DNA of 36,216 nucleotides from UBA7803 sp041686955 (lineage in GTDB: Bacteria; Pseudomonadota; Gammaproteobacteria; Pseudomonadales; Azotimanducaceae). The stretch covers positions 1 through 36,216 of the forward strand of contig JAWLCV010000041.1 of assembly GCA_041686955.1 (NCBI GenBank), in the 5' to 3' direction. This document shows positions 24,286 to 32,785 of this stretch, in pieces; position 1 is the stretch's first letter; every line of letters starts with the position of its first letter. The notes beneath the pieces were generated by a model that saw nothing but the letters and a program-made list of their open reading frames with translations, was not told the DNA's origin and made no database searches. The translations under genes and the position numbers were made by a program.

Positions 24286-25059
24286 CTAGAAATTGATGTG
24301 GATGCCGGTACGCGCCGGGTCCGCCAGCTCCGGCGGGGCGTCGTTCTGATGACGTTTGGCCAGCCGGTAACAAAGACCGTGAGTGCTCGAGGTGAGGGAG
24401 TCGCGGATGATGAAATCCGGATCCACTTCCTCTGCTTTGCGCATCAGCCGCTCGAAGGTGAAGATGAAGTTGTTGGAGTGGCGGGCACGGACGGGCGTGC
24501 CGTAGAACAGGTCGAACTGGCGCTTGGGATCGTCGCCCAGCTGGGTGTGCAGCTCCAGCAGCATGCGCGAGAACAGCTCCGCGTCGTTCGAGGCACGCTG
24601 GGCGAACAGGCGGCTCATCTCCTCGGGGGAAACGTGGCCCTCGCCGGCGATGGCGCCCTGGCTCGACAGGAACAACAGCCCGCTGACGATGCCGAGCTGG
24701 TCGCGCACGTTGCGGGCGATCTGCAGGAACACCTCCTGGCGGGCGTGGATCTCCGAGGCGGCCAGCTTCTCCGACTGAATCACCGCCTGCTCGGCCTGGC
24801 GTTGAATCTCCTCGGCCTGGGCCCGCAACGCCTGGGTGTTCTGCTCGAGCTCCTTCTTCTGCAGGAAGTAGCCGATGACCAGCCACAGGAACGCGAGGGG
24901 CGCGAAGGCGCCCTCCAGGAAGCTGCCGAGCTGATCGGCGGGAAGAAACGCGAACTGGCGCCAGCCGACGACGTCGACGATGTAGATGGCACCGAGGAGC
25001 AGCCAACCGGCGGTGAGGCCCAGGCCGAGCCAGATTCGCCAGTTGGCGGAGGCGAGCAC
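24286..25059 (-). CDS. Unknown membrane protein with coiled coil
   Basis: A 257-residue protein I do not recognise. Two N-terminal membrane helices (about 9-27 and 50-66) are followed by a coiled coil (about 68-100, QKKELEQNTQALRAQAEEI...), then a soluble helical domain containing FAQRASNDAELFSRMLLELHTQLG and NNFIFTFERLMRKAEEVDP. The segment GSFLEGAFAPLAFLWLVIGYFLQ plus coiled coil is a layout shared with some membrane-anchored proteins annotated as putative abortive-infection proteins, a resemblance in layout only. It follows the 74-residue membrane protein gene by 12 bp. GTG start. Base composition is like the neighbours. Confidence 0.65.
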   Translation of the reverse strand: MLASANWRIWLGLGLTAGWLLLGAIYIVDVVGWRQFAFLPADQLGSFLEGAFAPLAFLWLVIGYFLQKKELEQNTQALRAQAEEIQRQAEQAVIQSEKLAASEIHARQEVFLQIARNVRDQLGIVSGLLFLSSQGAIAGEGHVSPEEMSRLFAQRASNDAELFSRMLLELHTQLGDDPKRQFDLFYGTPVRARHSNNFIFTFERLMRKAEEVDPDFIIRDSLTSSTHGLCYRLAKRHQNDAPPELADPARTGIHINF

Positions 25060-25071
25060 GGCCGGGCCCGG

Positions 25072-25296
25072 TCAGCTCCCGGTGTAGTCCGCCCCGGTTT
25101 CGTTGCCCACCGGGCCGGACGTGGTGGCCGCCGGCTCCACTTCGATGCCCGTCTCCTGCTCGGCCAGGCGGCGGCGGATCTCCGCCACGTCACGCTGGAT
25201 CTCGCTCAGCCGGAAGATGAGGTCCGGAAGCTGGTCGGTGACCCGCCACACCAGGTAGGCGATGGCGAGCAGAACGATGAATGAGAAGAATCCCAT
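25072..25296 (-). CDS. Small single-pass membrane protein
   Basis: A 74-residue protein: one N-terminal membrane helix (about residues 3-18, FFSFIVLLAIAYLVWRV), an amphipathic coiled-coil-like stretch (about 28-47, RLSEIQRDVAEIRRRLAEQE) and a short acidic, Gly/Thr-rich tail. Function unknown. A GGAGA ribosome-binding site precedes its ATG. The 12-bp gap to the next gene and the matching membrane-plus-coiled-coil design suggest the two products act together. Confidence 0.6.
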   Translation of the reverse strand: MGFFSFIVLLAIAYLVWRVTDQLPDLIFRLSEIQRDVAEIRRRLAEQETGIEVEPAATTSGPVGNETGADYTGS

Positions 25297-25382
25297 GCAG
25301 TAGTCTCCGATGATGTTCGGCGCTTCGCGGGTAACTTACCGCGCGGCTCGTGGGCTAGTCCAGTGAGCCGGCGTCGCCCAGC

Positions 25383-25874
25383 TCACGGCAGGAGCTTGGG
25401 GCCCATCAGCAGATCCACCTCCGCCAGGCCCAGGGTCAGCGTCGCCCAGGGTGAAGGTACGTCGAAGCGTACCACGCCCAGGGTGGGCAGGTTGTCGGTG
25501 ACCTGCTCGCCGGCGAGGAGATTCGCGAGCTGGGTGAGGCCCGGATTGTGCGCCACCACGGCGACGCAGCGCTGATCCGGGGGAGTCTCCCGGATCACGT
25601 CCACGATCTGCTCGGGAGACGCTTCGTAGAGCCGATGCTCGGGCACCAGGGTCGGTTGGGCGGCGGCGAAACCCTCCATGACGGAGGCGGCAGTGGCCCG
25701 CGCGCGCACCGCGTCGCTGGTCCAGACCCAGGTGGCCGGATGGTCCTGGCGGGCGAGCCAGGCGGCCATGCGCGGGCCGTCCCGCTGGCCGCGGGGATTC
25801 AACGGCCGTTCGAAATCCGTGCCCGTCGTGGCATTCCAGGAGGATTTGGCGTGGCGGATGAGCCAGAGCTTCAC
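25383..25874 (-). CDS. sixA: SixA-type histidine phosphatase
   Basis: A 163-residue member of the histidine phosphatase superfamily, SixA branch, which removes phosphate from phosphohistidine (in E. coli on ArcB or the nitrogen-PTS protein NPr). The catalytic RHAKS motif has H8, with the second histidine H109 in VVAHNPGL and the acid-base position in the RLYEASPE loop (around E84). Length matches SixA. GTG start. Its target here is unknown; no phosphorelay kinase lies in the window. Confidence 0.85.
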   Translation of the reverse strand: MKLWLIRHAKSSWNATTGTDFERPLNPRGQRDGPRMAAWLARQDHPATWVWTSDAVRARATAASVMEGFAAAQPTLVPEHRLYEASPEQIVDVIRETPPDQRCVAVVAHNPGLTQLANLLAGEQVTDNLPTLGVVRFDVPSPWATLTLGLAEVDLLMGPKLLP

Positions 25875-25914
25875 GGGTGATCTGCCCTCGGGTCGAGGGC
25901 GGTGAGTCTACCAC

Positions 25915-25951
25915 CGCACGCGAACACGCACGCGAACACCGCACGCGAGCC
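25915..25951. repeat. Three tandem 12-bp repeats
   Basis: CGCACGCGAACA at 25915-25926 and 25927-25938 are identical; a third, CGCACGCGAGCC, follows at 25940-25951 after one extra base. They lie between the sixA start and the histidine-rich gene, a 170-bp spacer that otherwise shows only the latter's ribosome-binding site. Confidence 0.6.
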
Positions 25952-26044
25952 CGCCCCCGTTCAGCCACGGGACAGTTTGGGTTCAGGTCCGATTCATGGC
26001 CACGCCCCTAATCTGACCGCGCCGACATCAGGAGGAGGCAGAAC

Positions 26045-26437
26045 ATGAAGAAAAGCACAACGACCCTGTTGGGCGCCGGCTTGCTCGCAGCCGGACTCAC
26101 CGTGCCCATGGCCGCCAGTGCCCATCCCGACGACGCGGCGCTGGCGTTCATCGCCGGTACCGCCGTGGGTTACGTGGTGGGAGACGGGGGAGACCACGTT
26201 CGTCACGCTCATCGGCGGCACGACCATCGCCACCGGGCGCGCCATCACCGCGGCGATCACGGCTGGCACGGCAAGCATCACCGCCGCCACGCGCCCTGGC
26301 AGCACGGTTGGAAACGGGGGCACCGCGAACATCCCCAGTTCGCGGGCCATGGCCGCGGCCACGGCCACGGCGACCGGGATCGTCGGCACCGGGAAGGCCG
26401 CGGTCACCACCGCGACCGCCGCGGCCATCGCGGCTGA
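26045..26437 (+). CDS. Secreted histidine-rich protein
   Basis: A 130-residue protein with a clear Sec signal peptide (KKS start, hydrophobic core, cleavage probably after AASA at residue 26), then a short glycine-rich hydrophobic segment (IAGTAVGYVVGDGG) and a C-terminal half made almost only of His, Arg, Gly and Asp, with about two dozen histidines. Such tails usually bind Ni, Zn, Cu or Co in the periplasm. A very strong Shine-Dalgarno (GGAGGAGG, 26031-26038) argues for real, abundant expression. No metal transporter is adjacent. It is an orphan on the + strand, convergent with the LLM gene. Confidence 0.7.
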   Translation: MKKSTTTLLGAGLLAAGLTVPMAASAHPDDAALAFIAGTAVGYVVGDGGDHVRHAHRRHDHRHRARHHRGDHGWHGKHHRRHAPWQHGWKRGHREHPQFAGHGRGHGHGDRDRRHREGRGHHRDRRGHRG

Positions 26438-26484
26438 ACGGCCGATGCCGGGGTCGGGTCACCGGCCCCGGCGCCCCACCCGGA

Positions 26485-27393
26485 TCAATCCCAGAGCGCG
26501 AACAGCTCCTGCAGCGCCGTGAGCTGATTCCCCTGAGCCGAGGAGGGGACGATGATGGGCGTCTTGACGCCGGCATCGAACCAGGCTTCGATTCCCTCAC
26601 GCACCTTGGCCGGCGATCCGAACAGCGTGGTATCCGCCAGCCAGCGGTCCGATAGGCATTCGGGCACCCGCTCGAGATCCTTCGCCGCCACGGCCGCTTC
26701 CACCGCGCTCATCTCCTCTTCGTAGCCGGCTTCCTTCCAGTAGTTGCGGTAGTTGGGCAGCAGCGCGTAGCTGGTCAGAGTCCGGCGGTTCACCGCCTTG
26801 GCGGCTTCCTCGTCCTCGGAGATGCAGGTTGGGATCATGTTGCCGATGAAGAACGCTTCGTCGGCGCGCGTTTCCGGCCGCAGCACCGACAGCGACGCCT
26901 GCATGTGGGAACGGGCACCGTTCGCGAACACCATGCCATTGCCGATCTCCTCCGCGAGCTGGATCATGCGGCGGCGCAGGGTCGCCAGCACCAGGGGCGG
27001 CAGCTCCCCCACCCGCGGCGCGCCGCGCAGCTCGTCGACGAAGCGGCGCATGTCGGAGAGCGGTTTGCCCTGAGTGATCCCCAGGCGGCTCATGGCCGGA
27101 GCGTGACTCACGCCGATGCCGAAGCGGAAGCGCCCGTCGGACACCTCGTGAATGAAAGCCGCGGTGCCGGCGAAGTCGGCCACGTTGCGCGTGTAGATGG
27201 GTGTGATGCTGGTGCCGAAGGGAATCTCCCGGGTGGCCAGCGCGATGGCTTCGCACAGGGCCAGGTTGTCTCCCAGGCTCGGACAGTAGATGCCGGCGAA
27301 GCCGCGGCGTTCGATGTCGGCCGCCAGCTCGATGATGGCTTTGCGGCGGCCGGGCACGGCGGCCAGGCTGACGGCGGGCATGGCTGTGGTCAT
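26485..27393 (-). CDS. LLM-class flavin-dependent oxidoreductase
   Basis: A 302-residue TIM-barrel protein of the bacterial luciferase-like (LLM) group, using FMN or F420. PAVSLAAVPGRRKAII opens the barrel; IPFGTSITPIYTRN and RFRFGIGVSHAP are the usual beta-strand and cofactor phosphate regions; LADTTLFGSPAKVREGIEAW is the typical C-terminal block. The reaction is not known; whether the host makes F420 cannot be judged. The ATG at 27393 (with GAGG just upstream) is chosen over an in-frame start 51 bp earlier that adds a low-complexity leader. Confidence 0.82.
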   Translation of the reverse strand: MTTAMPAVSLAAVPGRRKAIIELAADIERRGFAGIYCPSLGDNLALCEAIALATREIPFGTSITPIYTRNVADFAGTAAFIHEVSDGRFRFGIGVSHAPAMSRLGITQGKPLSDMRRFVDELRGAPRVGELPPLVLATLRRRMIQLAEEIGNGMVFANGARSHMQASLSVLRPETRADEAFFIGNMIPTCISEDEEAAKAVNRRTLTSYALLPNYRNYWKEAGYEEEMSAVEAAVAAKDLERVPECLSDRWLADTTLFGSPAKVREGIEAWFDAGVKTPIIVPSSAQGNQLTALQELFALWD

Positions 27394-27480
27394 GGGTTCC
27401 TCGCTACTCGAATCGGATGTGTTACCTAGTGTACTGCGCCGCATTATGGCGGTGCCCGGCGATCGGCCCCGGCGGAGCCT

Positions 27481-28260
27481 TCAGAACCAGCGGCCCTGGT
27501 CGCTTCGGCCGGGTGCCCGGGGCGAGGCGCGCCGTTGAGGACCGCTCGGCCCGCCCCGGCCCGGGTGCCGGAACAGCTTCACCAGCGCCAGACCCGCTAC
27601 GAAACCGCCTACGTGGGCCCAGAACGCCACTCCGCCCCGCTCGGTGCCGAGGGCGGGCAGACCCTGCAGAAGCTGCAGGAGAAACCAGTAGCCGAGCATG
27701 AAGATGGCGGGCACCGCCACCGTGGTCACGTAGAAGCCGAGGATGATGAGCAGGTTCACCCGCACGCGGGGAAACAGCAGCGCGTAGCCGCCCATGACCC
27801 CGCCGATTGCGCCGGAGGCGCCCACCATGGGGATGAGGCTCCCGGGGTTGGTGACGATCTGGGCGAATGCGGCGGCGAGCCCGCAGGTCAGGTAGAAGAT
27901 GGCGAAGCGCACCGGCCCCATCTCGTCTTCCACGTTGTCGCCGAACACCCACAGGAACCACATGTTGCCGATGATGTGGAACCAGCCGCCGTGCATGAAC
28001 ATGGAGGAGAACAGGGACAGGGGGTTGGGCTCCCCGTCGAACTGGCAGGCGAGGTTTTCGCTCACCGCGATCTGCGTGCCCGGCGCGACGTTGCCGAGCA
28101 GCTCCCCCGGCACCAGCGCATACAGGCACAGGGACTGGGCCAGTGCCCGCGGGTCGCCGAGACCCTGCACGAACACCCACACGACGACGTTCAGGCCGAT
28201 GATCACCATGGTGGCCAGGGGAAAGTGAACGCGCGGATTGTCGTCGCTGATCGGGAACAC
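27481..28260 (-). CDS. Rhomboid intramembrane serine protease
   Basis: A 259-residue polytopic membrane protease that cuts substrates within the bilayer. The catalytic dyad is S149 in GASGAIGG and H216 in AHVGGF; the first-loop HGGWFHIIGNMWFLWVFGDNVED block is hallmark rhomboid. About seven membrane helices are visible, followed by a Pro/Gly/Arg-rich cytosolic tail. The GTG at 28260, with GAGGA upstream, gives the common FPISDDNP N terminus; an in-frame start 51 bp earlier is less likely. It lies 75 bp after hisC on the same strand and may be transcribed with it. Confidence 0.92.
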   Translation of the reverse strand: MFPISDDNPRVHFPLATMVIIGLNVVVWVFVQGLGDPRALAQSLCLYALVPGELLGNVAPGTQIAVSENLACQFDGEPNPLSLFSSMFMHGGWFHIIGNMWFLWVFGDNVEDEMGPVRFAIFYLTCGLAAAFAQIVTNPGSLIPMVGASGAIGGVMGGYALLFPRVRVNLLIILGFYVTTVAVPAIFMLGYWFLLQLLQGLPALGTERGGVAFWAHVGGFVAGLALVKLFRHPGRGGPSGPQRRASPRAPGRSDQGRWF

Positions 28261-28335
28261 GTGGGGTCCTCGCTGATCGGGTAGTGTCCGGGACGCCGGG
28301 TGTGCCTGCAAGCGAGGGGCCTGCCGGCGACGGGA

Positions 28336-29418
28336 TCAGCCCTGCAGCGCCTCGCCGAGCACGCCGATCAGCTTCTGATTCTGAACCTCGGTGCCCACGC
28401 TGATGCGCAGACAGTCGTCGAGTCGCGGCTGGTCGAAGTAGCGCACCAGGATGCCCCGGGCCTTGAGGTGCTCGTACAGCTCCCGGGCGCCGAGGCGCAG
28501 ACCCTCCGGCACCCGCACCAGCAGGAAATTGGTCTGCGAGGGTGCGGCGCTGAGGCCGAGCTGACCCAGTCCGGCAGCCAGCGCGTGGCGGCCGGCGCGA
28601 ACCCGCTGCCAGGTTTCCTCCGCGTAGGCCCGGTCGCGCACGGCGGCTTCACCGAGAGCCTGGCTGACGGCGTCCACGTTGTAGCTGTCCCGGGTTTTGC
28701 TGATGACGGGCTCGATGAGCCGCGGATCTCCGATCAGATAGCCGAGCCGCAGACCCGCCAGCCCGTAGCCCTTGCTGAAGGTGCGCAGCAGCAGCAGGTT
28801 CGGCAGCTCGCGCACCAGGGCGGTGAGGTCGTGCCCCTGCTCCGGGTCGACGAAGTCCACGTAGGCTTCGTCCACCAGCAGCACGCCGTCCAGCGCCCGG
28901 GCGAGCTCGGCGATCTCCGCCGCCGGCGTCAGGTGGCCGGACGGCGCGTGGGGATTCACCAGACAGGTCAGCCGCGCGCCGGCCTGATTGAGCTGCCGCG
29001 CGGCGTCCGCCGGCAGGCGCCAGTCCTGGTCGAGGGGCAGGGTGAAGATGCTCGCGTCCTGGATGCGCGCCAGCACCGGATAGAGCGAGTAGCTGGGCTC
29101 GGCCATGGCGAAGGTGGCCCCCGGGTCCACGAACGTGGTCATCGCCAGGCGCAGTGCCTCGTCGCCGCCGTGGGTGATGACCAGGTGGGCCCGGCTCACC
29201 CCGTGCACCAGCGCCAGGCGGTCGCGCAGTGGGTCCGCCGTGGGCTGGGGGTAACGGCGCAGTGCTGCGGCGTCGAACTCCTTCAAGGCCTCCGCGACCC
29301 GCGGGCTCGGCGGGTAGGGATTCTCGTTGGTGTTGAGCTTGATGGTCTCGGGGTCTTCCGGCTGCTCGCCCCACGTGTAGCCCTGCATCCGGCGGATGGT
29401 GTCGCGCTCGTAACTCAT
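28336..29418 (-). CDS. hisC: Histidinol-phosphate aminotransferase
   Basis: A 360-residue fold-type I PLP aminotransferase that converts imidazole-acetol phosphate to histidinol phosphate. Signature features are LNTNENPYPPSP near residue 28, VDEAYVDF (182-189) with the cofactor aspartate/tyrosine pair, and the aldimine lysine K216 in RTFSKGYGLAGLRLGY. Length fits HisC. It overlaps the amidase gene by ATGA and ends the five-gene minus-strand operon. Many genomes carry two hisC copies, one acting on aromatic amino acids, so a broader role is possible; no other his genes are here. Confidence 0.9.
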   Translation of the reverse strand: MSYERDTIRRMQGYTWGEQPEDPETIKLNTNENPYPPSPRVAEALKEFDAAALRRYPQPTADPLRDRLALVHGVSRAHLVITHGGDEALRLAMTTFVDPGATFAMAEPSYSLYPVLARIQDASIFTLPLDQDWRLPADAARQLNQAGARLTCLVNPHAPSGHLTPAAEIAELARALDGVLLVDEAYVDFVDPEQGHDLTALVRELPNLLLLRTFSKGYGLAGLRLGYLIGDPRLIEPVISKTRDSYNVDAVSQALGEAAVRDRAYAEETWQRVRAGRHALAAGLGQLGLSAAPSQTNFLLVRVPEGLRLGARELYEHLKARGILVRYFDQPRLDDCLRISVGTEVQNQKLIGVLGEALQG

Positions 29419-30296
29419 TCGGGTTCCATCTCCAGAGCGCGCCGATGCTCCAGGCTCGGAAGCTGGCGCCGCACCTCGGCCACCCGCGCCGGATCCAGAT
29501 CGGCCAGCACCACGCCGTCGCCGTCGTCGAGCTCATCGACCACCTGCCCCCAGGGATCGATGATGAGGCTGTGGCCGTAGCTCGAGCGCTTCTTCCAGTG
29601 CTGACCGTGCTGGGCCGGGGCGATGACGTAGCACTGGGTCTCGATGGCGCGGGCCCGGAGCAGCACGTGCCAGTGGGCGGTTCCGGTGGGGCGGGTGAAG
29701 GCGGAGGGTACGGTGAGCGCCACCGCGCCCTGGTCCACGAGGCGCTGGTAAAGGTAGGGGAAGCGCAGGTCGTAGCAGACGGAAAGACCGAGCCCGCCGA
29801 AGGGCAGGGCGGTGGTCACCGCTTCGCCGCCGGGCAGGGTGCGTGCGGACTCCCGCAGCTCGGTGCCGTCGGCCAGGCTGACGTCGAACAGGTGGATCTT
29901 CCGGTAGCGCGCCGCCACCTCGCCCTCCGGGGTGAGGTGCACGCAGGTATTGAAGCTCTTGCCCGGCTCGGGGGCCTGCTCGTGAAAGCCGCCCAGCACC
30001 AGGTGCACCCCGCGCTCCCGGGCCAGAGCCTGGCAGCGGCCGAGGATGGGTCCTGGCGCGAAGTCCGTCTGTCCCGGCAGCGGCAGGGGCTCGAGGATCG
30101 CCTGCTTCGCCTGCTCGGGGCCGAGGAACGCGAATGCCTCGGGCAGCACCACCACCTCGGCGCCGCCCGCGCGAGCCTGGCTCACCAGGCGTTCAACGGT
30201 ATCCAGGTTGGCCGCCACGTCCGGGGTGGCGCAGAGCTGCACCGCGGCGACTCGAGTGGTTCTGGGGCGGGAGGGGCTCGCTCCCACGGCGCTCAC
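29415..30296 (-). CDS. Carbon-nitrogen hydrolase (nitrilase superfamily, Nit1-like)
   Basis: A 293-residue amidase-type enzyme with the catalytic triad E53 (VLPEAFAFLG), K133 (YRKIHLFDV) and C174 (GLSVCYDLRFP). The motifs YRKIHLFDV and CYDLRFP place it with the Nit1/omega-amidase group, which hydrolyses deaminated glutathione or alpha-ketoglutaramate; the latter would repair a by-product of glutamine-using aminotransferases, which fits neighbours hisC and a class I aminotransferase. The GTG start overlaps the rhlB stop by GTGA. Confidence 0.9.
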   Translation of the reverse strand: MSAVGASPSRPRTTRVAAVQLCATPDVAANLDTVERLVSQARAGGAEVVVLPEAFAFLGPEQAKQAILEPLPLPGQTDFAPGPILGRCQALARERGVHLVLGGFHEQAPEPGKSFNTCVHLTPEGEVAARYRKIHLFDVSLADGTELRESARTLPGGEAVTTALPFGGLGLSVCYDLRFPYLYQRLVDQGAVALTVPSAFTRPTGTAHWHVLLRARAIETQCYVIAPAQHGQHWKKRSSYGHSLIIDPWGQVVDELDDGDGVVLADLDPARVAEVRRQLPSLEHRRALEMEPE

Positions 30297-31486
30297 CCGA
30301 CCCGGGGCTGCACGCAGGTGATCTTGGTGCCGAGGTACGCTTCGATGCTGGGCAGATTGAAGGCGTCGTCCTCGGACACGAAGCTGATGCTCACCCCTTC
30401 GGCGCCGGCGCGGCCGGTGCGGCCGATGCGGTGGACGTAGTCCTCCGGGTCCTCGGGGAGGTCGAAGTTCACCACGTGGCTCACCCCCTCGACGTGAATC
30501 CCGCGGCCCGCCACGTCGGTGGCGACCACGTAGGGAATCTCGCCGTCCTTGAACCGCTGCAGGGTGGAGAGCCGCTTGCGCTGGGGGATGTCCCCGGCCA
30601 GCCCCTCTACTTTCAGCCCGCGTTTGGCCAGGTAGCTGACCAGCCGGTGGGTCTGATCCCGGCGGTTGGCGAAGATGAGCGCCCGCTCGGGCTTCTCGGT
30701 TGCCAGGAAATTCACCAGCACCTTGGCCTTCTCCTCGCTGCTCACCAGCCAGAACTCCTGGGCCACGGTGTCGGTCGCCACGGTCTCCGGGGTGATGGCC
30801 ACGTGCTCGGGCTGCAGCGTCCAGGAGCTGGCCAGCCGCATGACGTCGTCGTTGAACGTGGCGCTGAAGAAGAGCGTCTGCCGGCTGCGTTTGTGGGGAG
30901 TCTGGTAGACGATGCGGCGCACGTCGGGGATGAAACCCATGTCGAGCATGCGGTCGGCTTCGTCGATCACCAGCACCTCCGCCTGGCGAAGGTTGAGCTG
31001 CCGGCGGTTGATGAAGTCCAGCAGCCTCCCCGGTGTGGCGATGAGCAGGTCCAGCCGGCCGGACTTGATGCGGTCGAGCTGCTTCTGGAAGTCCATGCCG
31101 CCCACCACGCAGCAGATGCCGGTGCCCATGTACTTGGCCAGGTCCCGGGCGTCACTCTCGATTTGCAGCGCCAGCTCCCGCGTCGGTGCCAGCACCAGCG
31201 CCCGCGGGGTCCCCGGCGGCCGTGCCGCCTGGTCCGGATTCTCCCACAGGCGGGTGAGAATCGTGATGAGGAAGGCGGCGGTCTTGCCGGTGCCGGTCTG
31301 GGCCTGTCCGGTGACGTCGTAGTCCGCGAGGCTGAACGGCAGCACGCCGCTCTGAATGGGCGTGCAGTACTCGAACCCGAGATCCGCGATGGCGTGCATC
31401 AGGGGCACGGGCAGCGCGAAGTCGTGAAAACGATCCTTGTCCGGAGCCTCCGGCACGTCGAAGTCGGTTGGTTGCCAATCTGTCAC
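30293..31486 (-). CDS. rhlB: DEAD-box RNA helicase, RhlB type
   Basis: A 397-residue ATP-dependent RNA helicase. N-terminal Q motif FALPVPLMHAIADLGFEYCTPIQ, Walker A AQTGTGKT, PTRELALQI, DEAD in VLVIDEADRMLDMGF, SAT, then in the second domain ALIFANRRDQ, ATDVAGRGIHV and HRIGRTGRAG. The close of the protein (DAFNLPSIEAYLG) matches E. coli RhlB, a partner of RNase E in the RNA degradosome, but there is no long basic C-terminal tail. GTG start, 6 bp after the aminotransferase stop. Unusually it is flanked in a coupled operon by amino-acid biosynthesis genes. Confidence 0.92.
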   Translation of the reverse strand: MTDWQPTDFDVPEAPDKDRFHDFALPVPLMHAIADLGFEYCTPIQSGVLPFSLADYDVTGQAQTGTGKTAAFLITILTRLWENPDQAARPPGTPRALVLAPTRELALQIESDARDLAKYMGTGICCVVGGMDFQKQLDRIKSGRLDLLIATPGRLLDFINRRQLNLRQAEVLVIDEADRMLDMGFIPDVRRIVYQTPHKRSRQTLFFSATFNDDVMRLASSWTLQPEHVAITPETVATDTVAQEFWLVSSEEKAKVLVNFLATEKPERALIFANRRDQTHRLVSYLAKRGLKVEGLAGDIPQRKRLSTLQRFKDGEIPYVVATDVAGRGIHVEGVSHVVNFDLPEDPEDYVHRIGRTGRAGAEGVSISFVSEDDAFNLPSIEAYLGTKITCVQPRVG

Positions 31487-31492
31487 GATGTT

Positions 31493-32785
31493 CTATTGAT
31501 CCTCTGCGCGGTGCGAGATCTCGTCGCGCACGCTGGCCAGCTTGATGCACACCACCAGAATGTCCATTGCCACCCGCACGTCGTCGAGGCTGGCGAAGGA
31601 GGGGGCGATGCGCAGGTTGGTGTCCTGGGGGTCTTCGCCGTAGGGAAAGGTCGCTCCCGGCGGGGTGAGCTTCAGCCCCGCCTCGGCGGCGAGCTCCGCC
31701 ACGGTGGTGGCGAGGCCCGGCCGGGTGTCGAGCGACACGAAGTAGCCGCCGCGGGGGGTGGTCCAGCGGGCCACGTCCAGTTCTCCGAGGCCCTGGCGCA
31801 ACGCCCGTTCCACGGCGTCGAACTTGGGCTTCAGCAGTGCCGCGTGGCGCGCCATGTGATCTTCGACCCGCCCCCCCAGGAAGCGGGCGTGGCGAAGCTG
31901 ATTCACCTTGTCCGGGCCGATGCTGAAGGTGCTCATGCGCCGTTCCAGCACGTCCAGCACGGCGGGGCTGGCCGCCATGAAGGCCAGGCCCCCGCTGGCG
32001 TAAGTCACCTTGGAGGTGGAGCCGAACACCACCACGTGGTCGCCGGTGCCGGCCTGATCGGCCAGCGTGGTCAGCGGCGAAAGCGATGCTCCCGGGAACC
32101 GGAAGTCATGCACCGCGTAGGCGTTGTCCCAGAACACCACCAGGTCGTCGGCGGCGGCGTGCGCCGGCAGCTCGGCCATGCGTTTCACCACTGCGTCGCT
32201 GTAGATGCAGCCGGTGGGGTTGGAGAACTTGGGTACGCACCAGATGCCCTTGATGTCCGCATCGGCCCGAGCCAGGCGCTCCACCCGCTCCATGTCCGGG
32301 CCTTCCTCGGTCATGGGCACGGGGATGAGCTCGATACCCAGCGACTCCGACAGGGCGAAGTGCCGGTCGTAGCCGGGCACGGGCGCCAGCATCTTCGGCA
32401 GCGCCGAGCGGTTCCAGCGCCGCTTGTCGCCCCAGAGCCCGAAGCGCAACGCCGTGTCGGCCACCAGGTGCATGAGGGTCAGGCTGGAGTTGCCCCAGCA
32501 GATGACCCGCTCCGGGTCCACCCCCAGCAGCTCGCCGCCCAGCGCCCGGGCTTCCGGCAACCCCCGCAGGGTGCCGTAGTTGCGGGCATCGGTGCCGTCC
32601 GCCGCGCGGAAGTCGCCACGGAGCACGTCTTCCATGGGGGCCGAGAGATCGAGCTGGTCCGGTGCCGGCTTGCCCCGCGTCAGGTCGAGCCGGATGCCGG
32701 CAGCCTTGTGCGCCTCGAGTCGGGCGGCGAGGCTCGCCTCCATGGTTTCGAGCGCTTTCAGATCGAGATCGGTCAGCCTGCTCAT
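31493..32785 (-). CDS. PLP aminotransferase, class Ic (aspartate aminotransferase-like)
   Basis: A 430-residue fold-type I aminotransferase of the Corynebacterium AspT-like 'class Ic' group. DLTRGKPAPDQLDLS near the N terminus, the long CVPKFSNPTGCIYSD motif, FWDNAYAVHDF with the cofactor aspartate/tyrosine, and the lysine in VFGSTSKVTYASGGLAF. A likely function is glutamate/aspartate transamination. The ATG at 32785 overlaps the argC stop (ATGA). Position directly after argC raises the possibility that it supplies the ArgD (acetylornithine) step, but ArgD belongs to a different aminotransferase class, so this is only a suggestion. Confidence 0.87.
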   Translation of the reverse strand: MSRLTDLDLKALETMEASLAARLEAHKAAGIRLDLTRGKPAPDQLDLSAPMEDVLRGDFRAADGTDARNYGTLRGLPEARALGGELLGVDPERVICWGNSSLTLMHLVADTALRFGLWGDKRRWNRSALPKMLAPVPGYDRHFALSESLGIELIPVPMTEEGPDMERVERLARADADIKGIWCVPKFSNPTGCIYSDAVVKRMAELPAHAAADDLVVFWDNAYAVHDFRFPGASLSPLTTLADQAGTGDHVVVFGSTSKVTYASGGLAFMAASPAVLDVLERRMSTFSIGPDKVNQLRHARFLGGRVEDHMARHAALLKPKFDAVERALRQGLGELDVARWTTPRGGYFVSLDTRPGLATTVAELAAEAGLKLTPPGATFPYGEDPQDTNLRIAPSFASLDDVRVAMDILVVCIKLASVRDEISHRAEDQ

